Source: Consotaella salsifontis
Lineage (GTDB): Bacteria > Pseudomonadota > Alphaproteobacteria > Rhizobiales > Rhizobiaceae
NCBI RefSeq assembly: GCF_900167365.1
Contig: NZ_FUXL01000009.1
Coordinates: 124,001 to 188,000, forward strand
Reading direction: 5' to 3'
Length of the DNA stretch: 64,000 bases
A model generated the notes under the pieces. The model was not told the origin of the DNA. It saw nothing but the letters and a program-made list of their open reading frames with translations, and searched no databases. A program made the position numbers and the translations under genes. Of this stretch, positions 17,788-27,100 are shown one piece after another; positions within the stretch are counted from its first letter, which is position 1, and every line of letters starts with the position of its first letter.

Positions 17788-19515
17788 TTGCAGGGCTTTT
17801 GTGGCAGAATCGGTGTCGTCACGATCTGCTTCGAGCCCTCCATCATGGCTGCCGCGCCGGATGATGTCGCCCTTCTGAAGGCCGCGCTTGCGGCAGCGGA
17901 ACGGCGCGCCGATCTGGCCGAGCGCGATCGCGACGAGGCCGTTGCGAGCCGGAACGAGGCGGTCGCCCATGCGGCCTATGTCAATGCGGCGGCGTCCAGT
18001 GCAAAGGCGCTGATCGCCCGCCTGACGCTCGAGATCGAAAAGCTCAGACGCGAACTTTACGGCACGCGCTCGGAACGCAAGGCACGCCTTCTGGACCAGT
18101 TGGAAATGCAGCTCGAAGATGCCGAGGCGGCCTTGAGCGAGGACGAGCTGGCGGCGGAAAACGCCGCGGCGAAGACCACGACGGTCAAATCCTTCGAGCG
18201 GCGGCGCGGCGGTCGCAAGCCATTCCCCGAGCATCTGCCGCGCGAGCGTGTTGTGGTGCCGGGACCGACGGCCTGTGCCTGCTGCGGCTCGGATCGACTG
18301 CGCAAGCTCGGCGAAGACGTGACCGAGACCCTGGAGATGATCCCGCGACAATGGAAGGTGATCCAGACGGTTCGGGAGAAGTTCACCTGCCGCGAATGCG
18401 AGAAGATGACCCAGCCGCCGGCGCCGTTTTATCCGACGCCGCGGGGCTTTCTGGGGCCCAGCCTCCTGGCGATGATCCTGTTCGACAAGTTCGGACAGCA
18501 CCAACCTTTGAACCGACAGTCGGAGCGCTATGCCCGTGAAGGGATCGACTTGTCGCTTTCGACGCTGGCCGATCAGGTCGGGGCCTGTGCCTTCGCGCTC
18601 CGCCCGATCCACGATCTGATCGCAGTCCATGTCATGGCGGCCGACCGCCTCCACGGCGATGACACGACGGTGCCGATCCTGGCCAAAGGCAAGACGGTGA
18701 CAGGGCGGGTCTGGACTTACGTTCGCGACGATCGTCCCTTTGGCGGTCAGGCACCACCGGCAGCCTTGTACTTTGCGTCCCGCGATCGAACGGCCGAGCA
18801 TGCCGAGCGGCATCTGACGGGCTGGACCGGCATTCTCCAGGCCGACGCCTACTCGGGCTACGGCCGCCTCTATGCCGCCGAGCGAAGTCCGGGACCTCTG
18901 GCCCAGGCGCTGTGCTGGTCTCACGCGCGTCGCAAGTTCTTCGAGCTTGCCGACATCGCCAAGAGCGCCCGGCGAGGAAAGAACGCCGCACCGATCTCGC
19001 CCATGGCCCTCGAAGCCGTCAAACGCATCGACGTCTTGTTCGACATCGAGCGCGCCATCAACGGCCTGTCCGCTGATGAACGCCTGGCCGTCCGCCAGGA
19101 GAAAAGCCTGCCAATCCTCACCGAATTTGAAACATGGATGCGCACCGAACGGGCGCGCTTGTCGCGCCATGCCCCGGTCGCCAAGGCCATGGACTACATG
19201 CTGACCAAGTGGGACAGCTTCGCCTGCTTCACGACGGATGGCAGGGTTTGCCTCACAAACAATGCGGCGGAGCGAGCGCTCAGGGGCCTGGCCCTGGGCC
19301 GCCGTTCCTGGACCTTTGCCGGCTCCGAGCGCGGCGCGGACCGCTGCGCCTTCATGCTGACGCTGATCATGACGGCCAAGTTGAACGACATCGACCCGCA
19401 GGCCTGGCTCGCCGACGTCCTCGCCCGCATCGCCGAAACCCCGCAGACCCAGCTTGGAGAACTGCTGCCCTGGAACTGGTCCGCCGAAAGCATGCCACGA
19501 CAGGCGGCGGCCTGA
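17788..19515 (+). CDS. tnpC: IS66 transposase TnpC
   Basis: DDE transposase of IS66, 575 aa from 17788, or about 556 aa from the ATG at 17845 (MAAAPDDVALLKAALAAAER), the more likely start. Order: N-terminal coiled-coil leucine-rich region, zinc-ribbon region with CACCGSDRLRKLGEDVTETL and CRECEKMTQPPAP, then the catalytic domain with ADRLHGDDTTVPIL, GILQADAYSGYGRLYA and CLTNNAAERALRGLALGRRS (catalytic glutamate), and a C-terminal tail with TAKLNDIDPQAWLADVLARI. It appears intact. Confidence 0.92.
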   Translation: MQGFCGRIGVVTICFEPSIMAAAPDDVALLKAALAAAERRADLAERDRDEAVASRNEAVAHAAYVNAAASSAKALIARLTLEIEKLRRELYGTRSERKARLLDQLEMQLEDAEAALSEDELAAENAAAKTTTVKSFERRRGGRKPFPEHLPRERVVVPGPTACACCGSDRLRKLGEDVTETLEMIPRQWKVIQTVREKFTCRECEKMTQPPAPFYPTPRGFLGPSLLAMILFDKFGQHQPLNRQSERYAREGIDLSLSTLADQVGACAFALRPIHDLIAVHVMAADRLHGDDTTVPILAKGKTVTGRVWTYVRDDRPFGGQAPPAALYFASRDRTAEHAERHLTGWTGILQADAYSGYGRLYAAERSPGPLAQALCWSHARRKFFELADIAKSARRGKNAAPISPMALEAVKRIDVLFDIERAINGLSADERLAVRQEKSLPILTEFETWMRTERARLSRHAPVAKAMDYMLTKWDSFACFTTDGRVCLTNNAAERALRGLALGRRSWTFAGSERGADRCAFMLTLIMTAKLNDIDPQAWLADVLARIAETPQTQLGELLPWNWSAESMPRQAAA

Positions 19516-19518
19516 GCC

Positions 19519-19743
19519 ATGGCCGCAATCTCCCATGTCCATACGATCCAGCGGGCCGCTGAAATCCTCGGCCGAAACGATGAACTCCTATGGGACCTGT
19601 CCGACCAGCTCGAACCCGAAGACGGTGTCATCTGGATCATCGACGTCGACGACCGCCAAACGCTCGCCTTCACCGACGCCGGTATCGACGCGCTTCGTGA
19701 CATCATCGCCGATCAGATCGACGTCGCGACAAAGACTGAGTGA
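19519..19743 (+). CDS. Small IS66-associated protein
   Basis: 74-aa acidic protein starting MAAISHVHTIQRAAEILGRN, with EDGVIWIIDVDDRQTLAFTD and GIDALRDIIADQID. It begins three bases after the tnpC stop and ends 32 bases before the element's end, so it moves with this IS66. Similar small frames accompany rhizobial IS66 copies, but no function is known to me; a regulator or inhibitor of transposition is one guess. It would be missed if only the three canonical genes were annotated. Confidence 0.6.
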   Translation: MAAISHVHTIQRAAEILGRNDELLWDLSDQLEPEDGVIWIIDVDDRQTLAFTDAGIDALRDIIADQIDVATKTE

Positions 19744-20561
19744 AATCGACCCTGCGGCCTACAGCGAATGCGTACGATGATCGAACCCTATGGCGAGCGC
19801 TCGAAGACGATCACGCTGGGCGCCGACAGAGGCTTCGACACAAAGGACTTCGTCAATGAGCTGCGTTCCATGAACGTCACGCCGCACGTGGCGCAGAACA
19901 CGGCGGGCCGACGATCGGCGATCGACGGGCGCACCACCCGGCATCCGGGCTATGCAACGAGCCTGCGCATCCGCAAACGGATCGAGGAAGCCTTCGGCTG
20001 GATCAAGACTGTGGCGGGCCTTGCCAAGAGCCGCTTCCGCGGTATCGAGCGGACGGGCTGGGCCTTCTCCTTTGCCGCAGCGGCTTACAACCTCGTCCGG
20101 CTGCCCCGGCTGCTGGCGGTGTCGTCATGAGCGCCCCGGCCGGCTGCAGGCTCGTCGGGCGCTGGCGGATCGTCGGGGCCGACCTTTGGAATCGCGCCAC
20201 TCTCGACCTCTGCGGCCCCGCCACGATGACCATCGGGCCGCAGAACCACGGCGAGATCGCCTTCGGCGCCCTGCAAGCCAGCCCCGACCTCGGCTACAGC
20301 CCCTCGACGGTCTCCTTCACTTGGATGGGCGACGACGACATGCACGAGGTCTCCGGCGACGGCTTCGCCGAACTCCTCGACGACGGCTCCATCGAGTGCG
20401 GATTCCGATCCAAGCCGGCCGGGTATTCCGATTTGATGTCGGCCACCATTCCGGGATGAAGCCGGCCAGCATTCCGATCAATCACCGGCCACCTTCCGGC
20501 GTCTGAAGACCCTGGGTCAGCAACTCGGGCATCAAGCTCCCTGTCCAATGAGGAGAGCGCG

Positions 20562-22115
20562 ATGCCGGCAAAGAGAAGGCTGACCATGAGACAATTGCGA
20601 CAGATGCTTCGGCTCACCCGGGACGGCGTCAGTGCCCGGGAGATCGCTGTGATGCTGGGCGTTGCGAGGAGCACCATCCAGGACAACCTGAAGCGCGCCG
20701 CGGCGGCGGGGCTGAGCTGGCCGCTGCCCGGCGAGATGACCGACGATGCGCTTGAGAACAGGCTGTTCGACCGTGCCGGCGTCAAGCAGGGCATGCGACG
20801 GCGGCCGGAACCCAACTGGGCCGATATCGCGGTCGAGCTGAAGAAGCCCGGCGTCACCCTGCAGATCCTCTGGGACGAGTATCGCGCCGTTCATCCCGGC
20901 GGCTACGGCTACAGCCGTTTCTGCGAACTGTTCCGCAGCTTCGAGCGCCGGCTCTCGCCGACGATGCGCCAGGAGCACCGAGCGGGCGACAAGGTCTTCG
21001 TCGACTATTCCGGCAAGAAGATCGCCATTGTCGATCCCCGGACCGGCGAGATCCGGGAGGCCGAACTGTTCATCGCCGTCGTCGGCGCCTCCAGCTTCAC
21101 CTATGCCGAGGCGACGTGGACGCAGGCGCTGCCCGACTGGATCGGCGCCCATGTGCGCATGTTCCGCTTCCTCGGCGGCGTGCCGCGCCTGATCGTGCCC
21201 GACAATCTGAAGTCCGGCGTCAACCGCGCCTCGTTCTACGATCCGGAGATCAACCGGAGCTACGCCATGATGGCCGCCCATTATGGTGTCGGCATCCTGC
21301 CGGCGCGGCCCCGCAAGCCGCGCGACAAGGCGAAGGCCGAGAACGGCGTTCGGTTCGCCCAGAGCTGCATCCTGGGCCGGCTGCGCAAGCAGACCTTCTT
21401 CTCGCTCGCCGAGGCGAACGCAGCGATCGCCGGTGCGCTCGATCGCATCAACGACCACGTCATGCGGCGGCTCGGGGTCAGCCGCCGGCATCTCTTCGAG
21501 ACGGTCGAGCGGCCAGCGCTCACGGACCTGCCGGGGAGCGACTACGAGTTCGCCGAGTGGCGCTTCGCCCGTGTCGGCACCGACTACCATGTGGAATTCG
21601 ACAGCTTCTTCTATTCGGTGCCGCATGGCCTGATCCGCCAGCAGGTCGATATCCGGGCGACGGCGAAGACGATCGAGATCTTCCACCGCGGCAAGCGCGT
21701 CGCTGCCCATCAGCGTCGATATGGCGGCCGCCGCCATGGCACCGATCCCGATCATATGCCCAGTTCGCACCGGCGATATGCGGACTGGACGCCGGATCGC
21801 TTCCGCCGCTGGGCCGCATCGGTGGGACCGCAGACCGAGGGGCTGATCCTCGCCATCCTGGCCGCCCGCCCGCACCCCGAACAGGGCTTCCGAACCTGTC
21901 TGGGCGTGCTGCGCCTCTACCGCGACGTCGACAAGTCCCGGGCCGAGGCGGTCTCGGCGCGGGCCGTCGCGATCGGCGGCCTCAACTACAAAAGCATCGC
22001 CTCGCTGCTCAGCCTGTCGAAGACCGCCAATCCGGGCGCCAGCGCGACCGCCGACACCAAACCCGCTGCCATCGTCGACCACGTCAACCTGCGTGGCCCC
22101 GGCTACTTCCATTGA
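20562..22115 (+). CDS. istA: IS21 transposase IstA
   Basis: 517-aa transposase. The N-terminal helix-turn-helix LRQMLRLTRDGVSAREIAVM then GVARSTIQDNLKRA precedes a catalytic DDE core: KVFVDYSGKKIAIVDP (first Asp), IVPDNLKSGVNRASFYDPEI (second Asp) and PRDKAKAENGVRFAQ (Glu). The C-terminal part includes the IS21 domain region VGTDYHVEFDSFFYSVPHGL. Full length, no interruptions. istB starts 14 bases downstream. Confidence 0.93.
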   Translation: MPAKRRLTMRQLRQMLRLTRDGVSAREIAVMLGVARSTIQDNLKRAAAAGLSWPLPGEMTDDALENRLFDRAGVKQGMRRRPEPNWADIAVELKKPGVTLQILWDEYRAVHPGGYGYSRFCELFRSFERRLSPTMRQEHRAGDKVFVDYSGKKIAIVDPRTGEIREAELFIAVVGASSFTYAEATWTQALPDWIGAHVRMFRFLGGVPRLIVPDNLKSGVNRASFYDPEINRSYAMMAAHYGVGILPARPRKPRDKAKAENGVRFAQSCILGRLRKQTFFSLAEANAAIAGALDRINDHVMRRLGVSRRHLFETVERPALTDLPGSDYEFAEWRFARVGTDYHVEFDSFFYSVPHGLIRQQVDIRATAKTIEIFHRGKRVAAHQRRYGGRRHGTDPDHMPSSHRRYADWTPDRFRRWAASVGPQTEGLILAILAARPHPEQGFRTCLGVLRLYRDVDKSRAEAVSARAVAIGGLNYKSIASLLSLSKTANPGASATADTKPAAIVDHVNLRGPGYFH

Positions 22116-22129
22116 GGAGAGACACGATC

Positions 22130-22882
22130 ATGCTGACCCATCCGACCCTCGACCTCCTGAACGAACTCGGCCTGACCGGAATGGCCAGCGGCTTTGCGGA
22201 TCTCGAGGCCCAGCCCGAGGCCCGGGCCCTGGAGCATGGGGAGTGGCTGGCGCTCCTCCTCGAACGTGAGGCGACGCAACGCCGGCAGAAGCGCTTCGAA
22301 GCCCGGGCTCGGGCGGCCAGACTGCGTCACGACGCGCAGGTCGAAGACACAAACTTCCGCGCCGCGCGCGGTCTCGACCGCGGCCTCTTTCTCCAATTGG
22401 CCGGATGCGACTTCATCCGCCAGCGGCAGGGCCTGTTGCTGACCGGGCCTGCCGGCGTCGGCAAGAGTTGGCTCGCCTGCGCCCTCGGCCAAAAGGCCTG
22501 CCGCGAAGACTTCTCCGTCGCCTACCACCGGGCGCCGCGGCTCTTCGCGACCCTCAGCCTCGCCCGCGGTGACGGCCGATACGCCCGATTGCTGAAGTCG
22601 CTCGCCAGGGTCGACCTCCTCATCCTCGATGACTGGGGGCCCGAAACGCTCACCGACGATCAGCGTCGCGATCTCCTCGAGATCGTCGAGGACCGCTACG
22701 AGCGCCGCTCGACCATCGTCACCAGCCAGGTGCCGGTCGATCGCTGGTACGAGATCATCGGCAATCCGACCATCGCCGACGCCATTCTCGACCGGCTCGT
22801 CCATAACGCTTATCGCATCGAACTGTCCGGCGAGAGCCTGCGGAAACGAACCCGGCAGCCAGCGGCCTCACCGACATCTTGA
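22130..22882 (+). CDS. istB: IS21 helper ATPase IstB
   Basis: 250-aa DnaC/DnaA-like AAA+ ATPase that works with IstA in target selection. Walker A is GPAGVGKSWLACALG (about residue 105) and Walker B is VDLLILDDWG (about 163); STIVTSQVPVDRWYEIIGNP and DRLVHNAYRIELSGESLRK are typical C-terminal sequences. The GGAGAG at 22115-22120 is the ribosome site for ATG 22130. Complete. Confidence 0.93.
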   Translation: MLTHPTLDLLNELGLTGMASGFADLEAQPEARALEHGEWLALLLEREATQRRQKRFEARARAARLRHDAQVEDTNFRAARGLDRGLFLQLAGCDFIRQRQGLLLTGPAGVGKSWLACALGQKACREDFSVAYHRAPRLFATLSLARGDGRYARLLKSLARVDLLILDDWGPETLTDDQRRDLLEIVEDRYERRSTIVTSQVPVDRWYEIIGNPTIADAILDRLVHNAYRIELSGESLRKRTRQPAASPTS

Positions 22883-23093
22883 CCTGAACTCCGACCCTAA
22901 CCCATCATCGAAATCGACCCAGGATCAGACCACGAGATGGCCGGCTTCAAATCGGAATGGCGGCCGGAATGAAATCGGAACAGGTGGCCGGCTTCATTTT
23001 GGAATGCATGGCCGGCTTCATCGGAATCCGCAATCGAGATCACCTTCGCCTACCTCAACGGCGACGAAGCCATCCTCAAGGCCGTTCGGGACG

Positions 23094-23113
23094 CTTCTTC
23101 AACACCCTGCTAG
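23094..23113 (-). repeat. Right terminal inverted repeat of the IS5-like element plus CTAG target duplication
   Basis: Exact reverse complement of 16110-16129. The target CTAG (23110-23113) also supplies the TAG stop codon of the IS passenger gene. Confidence 0.9.
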
Positions 23114-24192
23114 ACCGAGCCCGACCATCAGTCGGCCGATGAAGGCGTGAACGGTCTCGATTGATATGCCACCTTTCTCGATGCTCCGCGGCACGCCGAG
23201 CAGCGCCATGGTCCGCCTCATATCGGCAACCAGCGCCTTGTTGTAGGTGAGCATCATCGAGCGCATCTGCTCGCGGTCAAATGCTCGGTATGCCATTTGC
23301 AAGAGTATGACCGTCTTGCCGACGCCGCCTCTTCCGCGGAAGATGACCTGCTTCTTTCCAAGATCGTCAAGCCACGTGTCAGCCAGTGCGGCTTTCACGA
23401 TCCGGTCCATTCTGGTCCGGTCAAGCGGGGTGGGTTCGAGCGTCTGCAACAATGCAAAATCCGGGGATAGCAACTCCTCGAATACCTCATCGGACCCGAA
23501 CGATATGAACGCATCACGTCCCTGGTGATTAGGACCACTGATCTGGCCGAGAATGTTGAGGATGCGCTCAAAACTCGCGTTAATGCCAAAGCAGTCATGG
23601 GGCCGCTTTGGCAAGTCGGCCTCGCGCAAACCTGAGAAGAAAATCAAGTCCTGAACATAAACTCGATTCACTCCGCGCTCTGCAAGATACGCTTTGAACT
23701 CGAACATCTGCTGACGGTTCTTCTCGGTCACCGGCTCCCATGCGTTGTGGCCGCTACGCCGGTATCGCACCAAGGCGATTTTGTCGTCGAACTTCACACC
23801 CGTCGCGTCATGCGACTTAGTTTCAATGACAAGAAGAAAGTTCTTCACGCTCGCCCGCCGCGGGATGAACGGATCGCCCTCCCGCGGGTAAAATTTGAAC
23901 TCAGTATCGAAGCTGCGCGGGACAGCTAGATGGCCAATGACGACGAGGTCGATATCTTCGATCTTGCGACCATAGAGCTTCAGGCCGACGAAGATCTTGA
24001 TGTGATCGTCCCCGCTTTGGCCTAGGTCCGGCCAGACGGCGAGGATTTGCTTACGAAGATGGACCGCGGCCTCGTACTCTTTCCCTTCCGTAACACCCAC
24101 TATATCGATCATGATGGGGGTATCGCCTTTCCCGGAAGGACGAGGCAACCTTGCGAGCTACGCAGCCTGTTGTGAGTTTGCGCTTCCATCAT

Positions 24193-27100
24193 CTATTCGC
24201 CGATCTTTTGCCGCACATTGCGCGTGACAAAGGGTAGGTTTCCGCGGACTACCAGTTCGTTTTCGATCAGGATCGGGATATCCGCTCCGCCGTCACGGAA
24301 AGCACCAATCTCGGGATCCGCAGGATGGCCGTCGGTTAGCGGGCCGGACAGAGCTATGATGGAGCGCCGCCCGCCCGGACCGGTTACAAGGATGGGCGCG
24401 GTCACCGTTCCTACGCGGGTTTCGACCGGGACATCGGTCTGAAATGTGAAGGCTCCATCGGTCTGTCTTTGAAGGTCATGGGCAAGCAACGTCGTCGAAT
24501 TGCGCAGCCGCGCGGCGTTAAATCCGGGTGCCTCCCCATTCAGCAGATATTCAAGCAGTTCAACGCCGACATGCCGGTCAAGAAGGCTGTGTTCGAATTT
24601 GTTCTTGAAACTCCGCAAGCAGCGATAGCAGGACGCATCGCAGTCCTCCGGGCAAGTTTTCATGAGCGCGAGCGCTCTCTGGAAAAGCTCAAGCCCACGC
24701 TCGGGTAACTGGCTGGCAAAACCCGCACCGCCGGGAAGCGTGTCATAGAGGAAAATCTCGGCTTCCAGTCCGCTCGTGCCTGCCGGTGTCAGGGCCGGCC
24801 GAAACTCAGCCAGCAATTCACCGGACTCGATTTCAAGCATCTGGCATGCAGCCTTTGCCAAGGCTTCGCTGACCGTCCGCAACGCGACGGCGGTCGATGA
24901 ATGGCCGGGTTTGAGCTTGAGAGGTGCAGCGACCCGCATCGAGAACAAGGCGATATCGGTGATGAAGTCGGTGCCGAGCACCAGATGGCGCGTCGCACCG
25001 GTGCCGTCGCACACCTTCTTGTCATCGTCGTCCGGGTACGGCTTGTTGTGCGGCATTGCCAGCTTTGGGCTGGGGTCGGTACTCGACTCTATGCGGCCGC
25101 ATTTGGTGCAGTAGGTGTAGCCCTCGTCGCTCGGCCCGGTATTCGAAACAAGCAGGTGCTGGCGGGCTCTTAGAACACGCACGCGGTCGTTGATCGAAAT
25201 CCACCCCGCTTCATCATCGGGCGTTCCCATCGTGAGCTTCGCGCGGGTCGCGTAGCTGGTCTCAGGCATGTCGTCGGGGGAAGTGACCTCTTCCGCATCG
25301 ATCGGGTGTGCAAAGCCGGGCGGTCTGATCCAGTAGCGCGCAGGGCCGAAGGTTTCCTCCCCGCCGCAAGCCGGACAATCCATGGTATCGCCACGGGCGA
25401 CCGTTCCGACAGGATCGGTTTTGGCATAGCCGCACTCGCTACATTCCATGTAGAGGCGTCTTGATTGCCATGCCTCATAGCGATCGTCAGCCATGACGGA
25501 GTAGATCGCGCCCGACGTGTAGCACTTTCCCGATATCCACACCTGCTTGCCCGGAGCGTATTGGGAAAGAGCGACCGGCAATCCCTGTGATGGCGCGAAG
25601 CGCATAATCGGTCGGAACGAGGTCGAGCGATCGCGATCGAACACATGGAAGGTGGCAACATCGGTCGGGAAGGCGTAGCGCGGCAGCTTGCCGCAATAAA
25701 GAAGCCGGTCGAGAAGCTTTCCGGGGCTCGATGCCTGGGCGGGCCGTTCTTCGCCTTCCTCGGCCTGTTCTTCAATGTCGTTGTCCTGATCTGGATGCTG
25801 CTCGGCATCCGCTTCATCCGGCCCTGGCCGAATGGCGTCATCAACTGCTTTCAGGCAATCTTCGGCCATGCCGGAAAGCAGGGCTTCGCGGTCTTCCGCC
25901 GAAAGCTCTACCGGTATCCATGAGGCAACGCGCTGCTGAAGCGCGGATTCATTTTCGGCAAGCCAGCCTGCGAAATCATCCCGGTTCAGGATCGATGTCC
26001 CGTTGCGAAATTCCGATACCGTACCAAGAACGGAAAAAAGATCGTGGCGCTGTGAAGGATCGACTGTGGGCAAACGGTCCTGGTGGTAGTTCTGAAGCAG
26101 GTAGGCGCGAATATGGCGGCGCACGATTTCACGGTTGTCGAGCGTGAGCTTCGGATCAATCACATCACCGCGGATCATCCCGTCGGGCTCGGAGAAATAG
26201 TGCTCGTCGTGGCTGTCGGCACTGCCGAATGCGATGACTGTCGCAACGGCATTTCCGCGTCGGCCAGCGCGCCCTGCGCGCTGCTGATAATTGGCACGGC
26301 CCGGCGGCATATTGCGAAGAGCTACGCCTGAAAGCGCGCCGAGATCGATGCCAACCTCCATGGTGGTGGTGCTGGACAGAACGTCGATTGCCGTCGCGCG
26401 GCTGCCGGCGGAACTGCCCGTCAGTGCGATATCTTGGAAGAGCAGTTCGTTTTCTTCCGCCTTGGAGAATACGTCGTCATTCTGCGGCGCGTTCAACTGG
26501 GCTGTATGCTCTGCCGCAATCAGCGCCATGGGCTTGCGCGGCGGAACCCTGAGCGCTTCGATGACCGGTTTGCGATAGAATCCCTTGCGTGCGCCAAACA
26601 CTTCATCGGTGTCCGGATCGAGCGCCCTGATGTCCGAACTGCCGCAATCGATACACGAAGAAAGGCCGGGGATCGGGCGATGAACGGATTTGCAGGTGCG
26701 GCAGTGAACCCACTGTCCCCCGAATTGCAGCGAGAGTTCGCTGCCCCGGAGACGCTTGTAGTTACCGGTCGTATCCTGGGTGAACAGCGCAAGGAGCGCC
26801 GGCGCCCACTGGTCCGCAAAAATCTTGCGGGCGGCCTTGTCCGGGAGGATCGCATCCATCGCTTTGAACTTGGCCTTGGGGTTGCGCGTCTTGACGCTGA
26901 CCCCATCGGTTCGCGAGCGGTTTTCCCAACCTCCGGGCATGGCACTGAGCCAGAATCCATAGCTTTGCCAGCAGCGGAGCCAGGCACGCGCCAGTGAGAC
27001 TTTGGCTTCAGGCGTTTCAGCGATGCCCGGAATGGCGGGTAGCTTCTCCAACGCGGGTGTATGCTTGCTGCGTTCGACGATCGAGGCCAAGGCCAGAGCC

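Larger units (their letters stand above)
16927..19775 (+). mobile_element. IS66-family element inserted in the IS5-like transposase
   Basis: Bounded by a perfect 8-bp duplication GATGATCG (16919-16926 and 19776-19783), the IS66-typical length. The ends begin GTA and only weakly match each other further in. It carries the three-gene set tnpA-tnpB-tnpC plus a small fourth gene, all + strand, in 2849 bp, and looks complete. Confidence 0.9.
16185..20130 (+). pseudogene. IS5-family transposase, interrupted by IS66
   Basis: The first part 16185-16926 reads MRGTDKRTGELFSYVDLE and includes WDHSTFSKNRDRLL and SVDGTLIDAWASMKSFKPKD, the N-terminal and first DDE parts of this rhizobial transposase type. 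The second part 19784-20130 reads EPYGERSKTITLGADRGFDT, then VTPHVAQNTAGRRSAIDGRT and RIRKRIEEAFGWIKTVAG (DDE glutamate). Removing the IS66 copy and one 8-bp duplication joins AALAMI to EPYGER in frame and restores 362 codons plus stop. The stop TGA (20128-20130) overlaps the passenger ATG at 20127. In trans it is dead unless IS66 excises. Confidence 0.88.
20397..23032 (+). mobile_element. IS21-family element inserted in the IS5 passenger gene
   Basis: Ends TGCGGATTCCGAT at 20397-20409 and its exact complement at 23020-23032, followed inward on both sides by GCCGGCC-containing subterminal repeats typical of IS21. Flanked by the 6-bp duplication ATCGAG (20391-20396 and 23033-23038). Carries istA and istB on the + strand; 2636 bp; appears complete. 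Confidence 0.9.
16114..23109. mobile_element. IS5-family-like element carrying two nested IS elements
   Basis: The ends are perfect 16-bp terminal inverted repeats starting CAGGGTGTTGAAGAAG (16114-16129, and its complement 23094-23109), flanked by CTAG target duplications at 16110-16113 and 23110-23113. Once the IS66 (16927-19775) and IS21 (20397-23032) insertions and one copy of each of their duplications are removed, the element is 1497 bp with a 362-aa DDE transposase and a 114-aa passenger. CTAG/YTAR targets fit the IS5 group. It interrupts the NERD/UvrD helicase. Confidence 0.88.
20127..23113 (+). pseudogene. IS5-like element passenger gene, interrupted by IS21
   Basis: The first part 20127-20396 reads MSAPAGCRLVGRWRIVGADL through GFAELLDDGSIE; the second, 23039-23113, reads ITFAYLNGDEAILKAVRDAS to STPC and stop. 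Removing the IS21 copy and one 6-bp ATCGAG duplication gives a continuous 114-codon frame. The start overlaps the transposase stop (ATGA). The coding frame runs right through the terminal inverted repeat, and its TAG stop is formed by the CTAG target sequence. Similar passengers accompany related IS5 elements in Rhizobiales (from memory); function unknown. Confidence 0.8.
15137..24112 (-). pseudogene. NERD-like nuclease/UvrD-type SF1 helicase, split by nested IS elements and frameshifted
   Basis: Two halves of one gene. N-half 24112-23110: a PD-(D/E)xK/NERD-like module (IEDIDLVVIGHLAV, then LLVIETKSHDATG) and an SF1 Walker A, IFRGRGGVGKT, then MLTYNKALVADMRR. C-half 16109-15137: Walker B IVFVDEGQDWPSNEIEIL, ADGVDQFVRDS, then motifs V/VI (YDSCRGLEG, IPLTRAMDTLVINL). 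Deleting the IS and one CTAG copy joins VGLGL to VQGYDGFLDAYDEHKE in frame. Near 15401 one G is missing from a G-run, so the real end (VEWISL, stop at 15137-15139) lies in another frame; restoring that base gives 659 codons including stop (658 aa). The start ATG 24112 is about 80 bases after the druE stop on the same strand, so it was probably the last gene of that operon. In its current form it cannot make a full helicase. Confidence 0.85.

Noticed and set aside
17713-22112. Long - strand frames (609 and 526 codons) opposite tnpC and istA
   Set aside because: Antisense shadows of intact transposase genes with no recognisable domains.
16110-23113. A composite transposon carrying cargo
   Set aside because: The three IS types differ and sit inside one another with their own duplications; there is no pair of like elements bracketing cargo genes.
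23099-24148. A complete 349-aa gene on the - strand ending ...GLGLAGC
   Set aside because: Its last codons come from the CTAG target copy and the IS inverted repeat; it is the 5' half of the split NERD/UvrD helicase.
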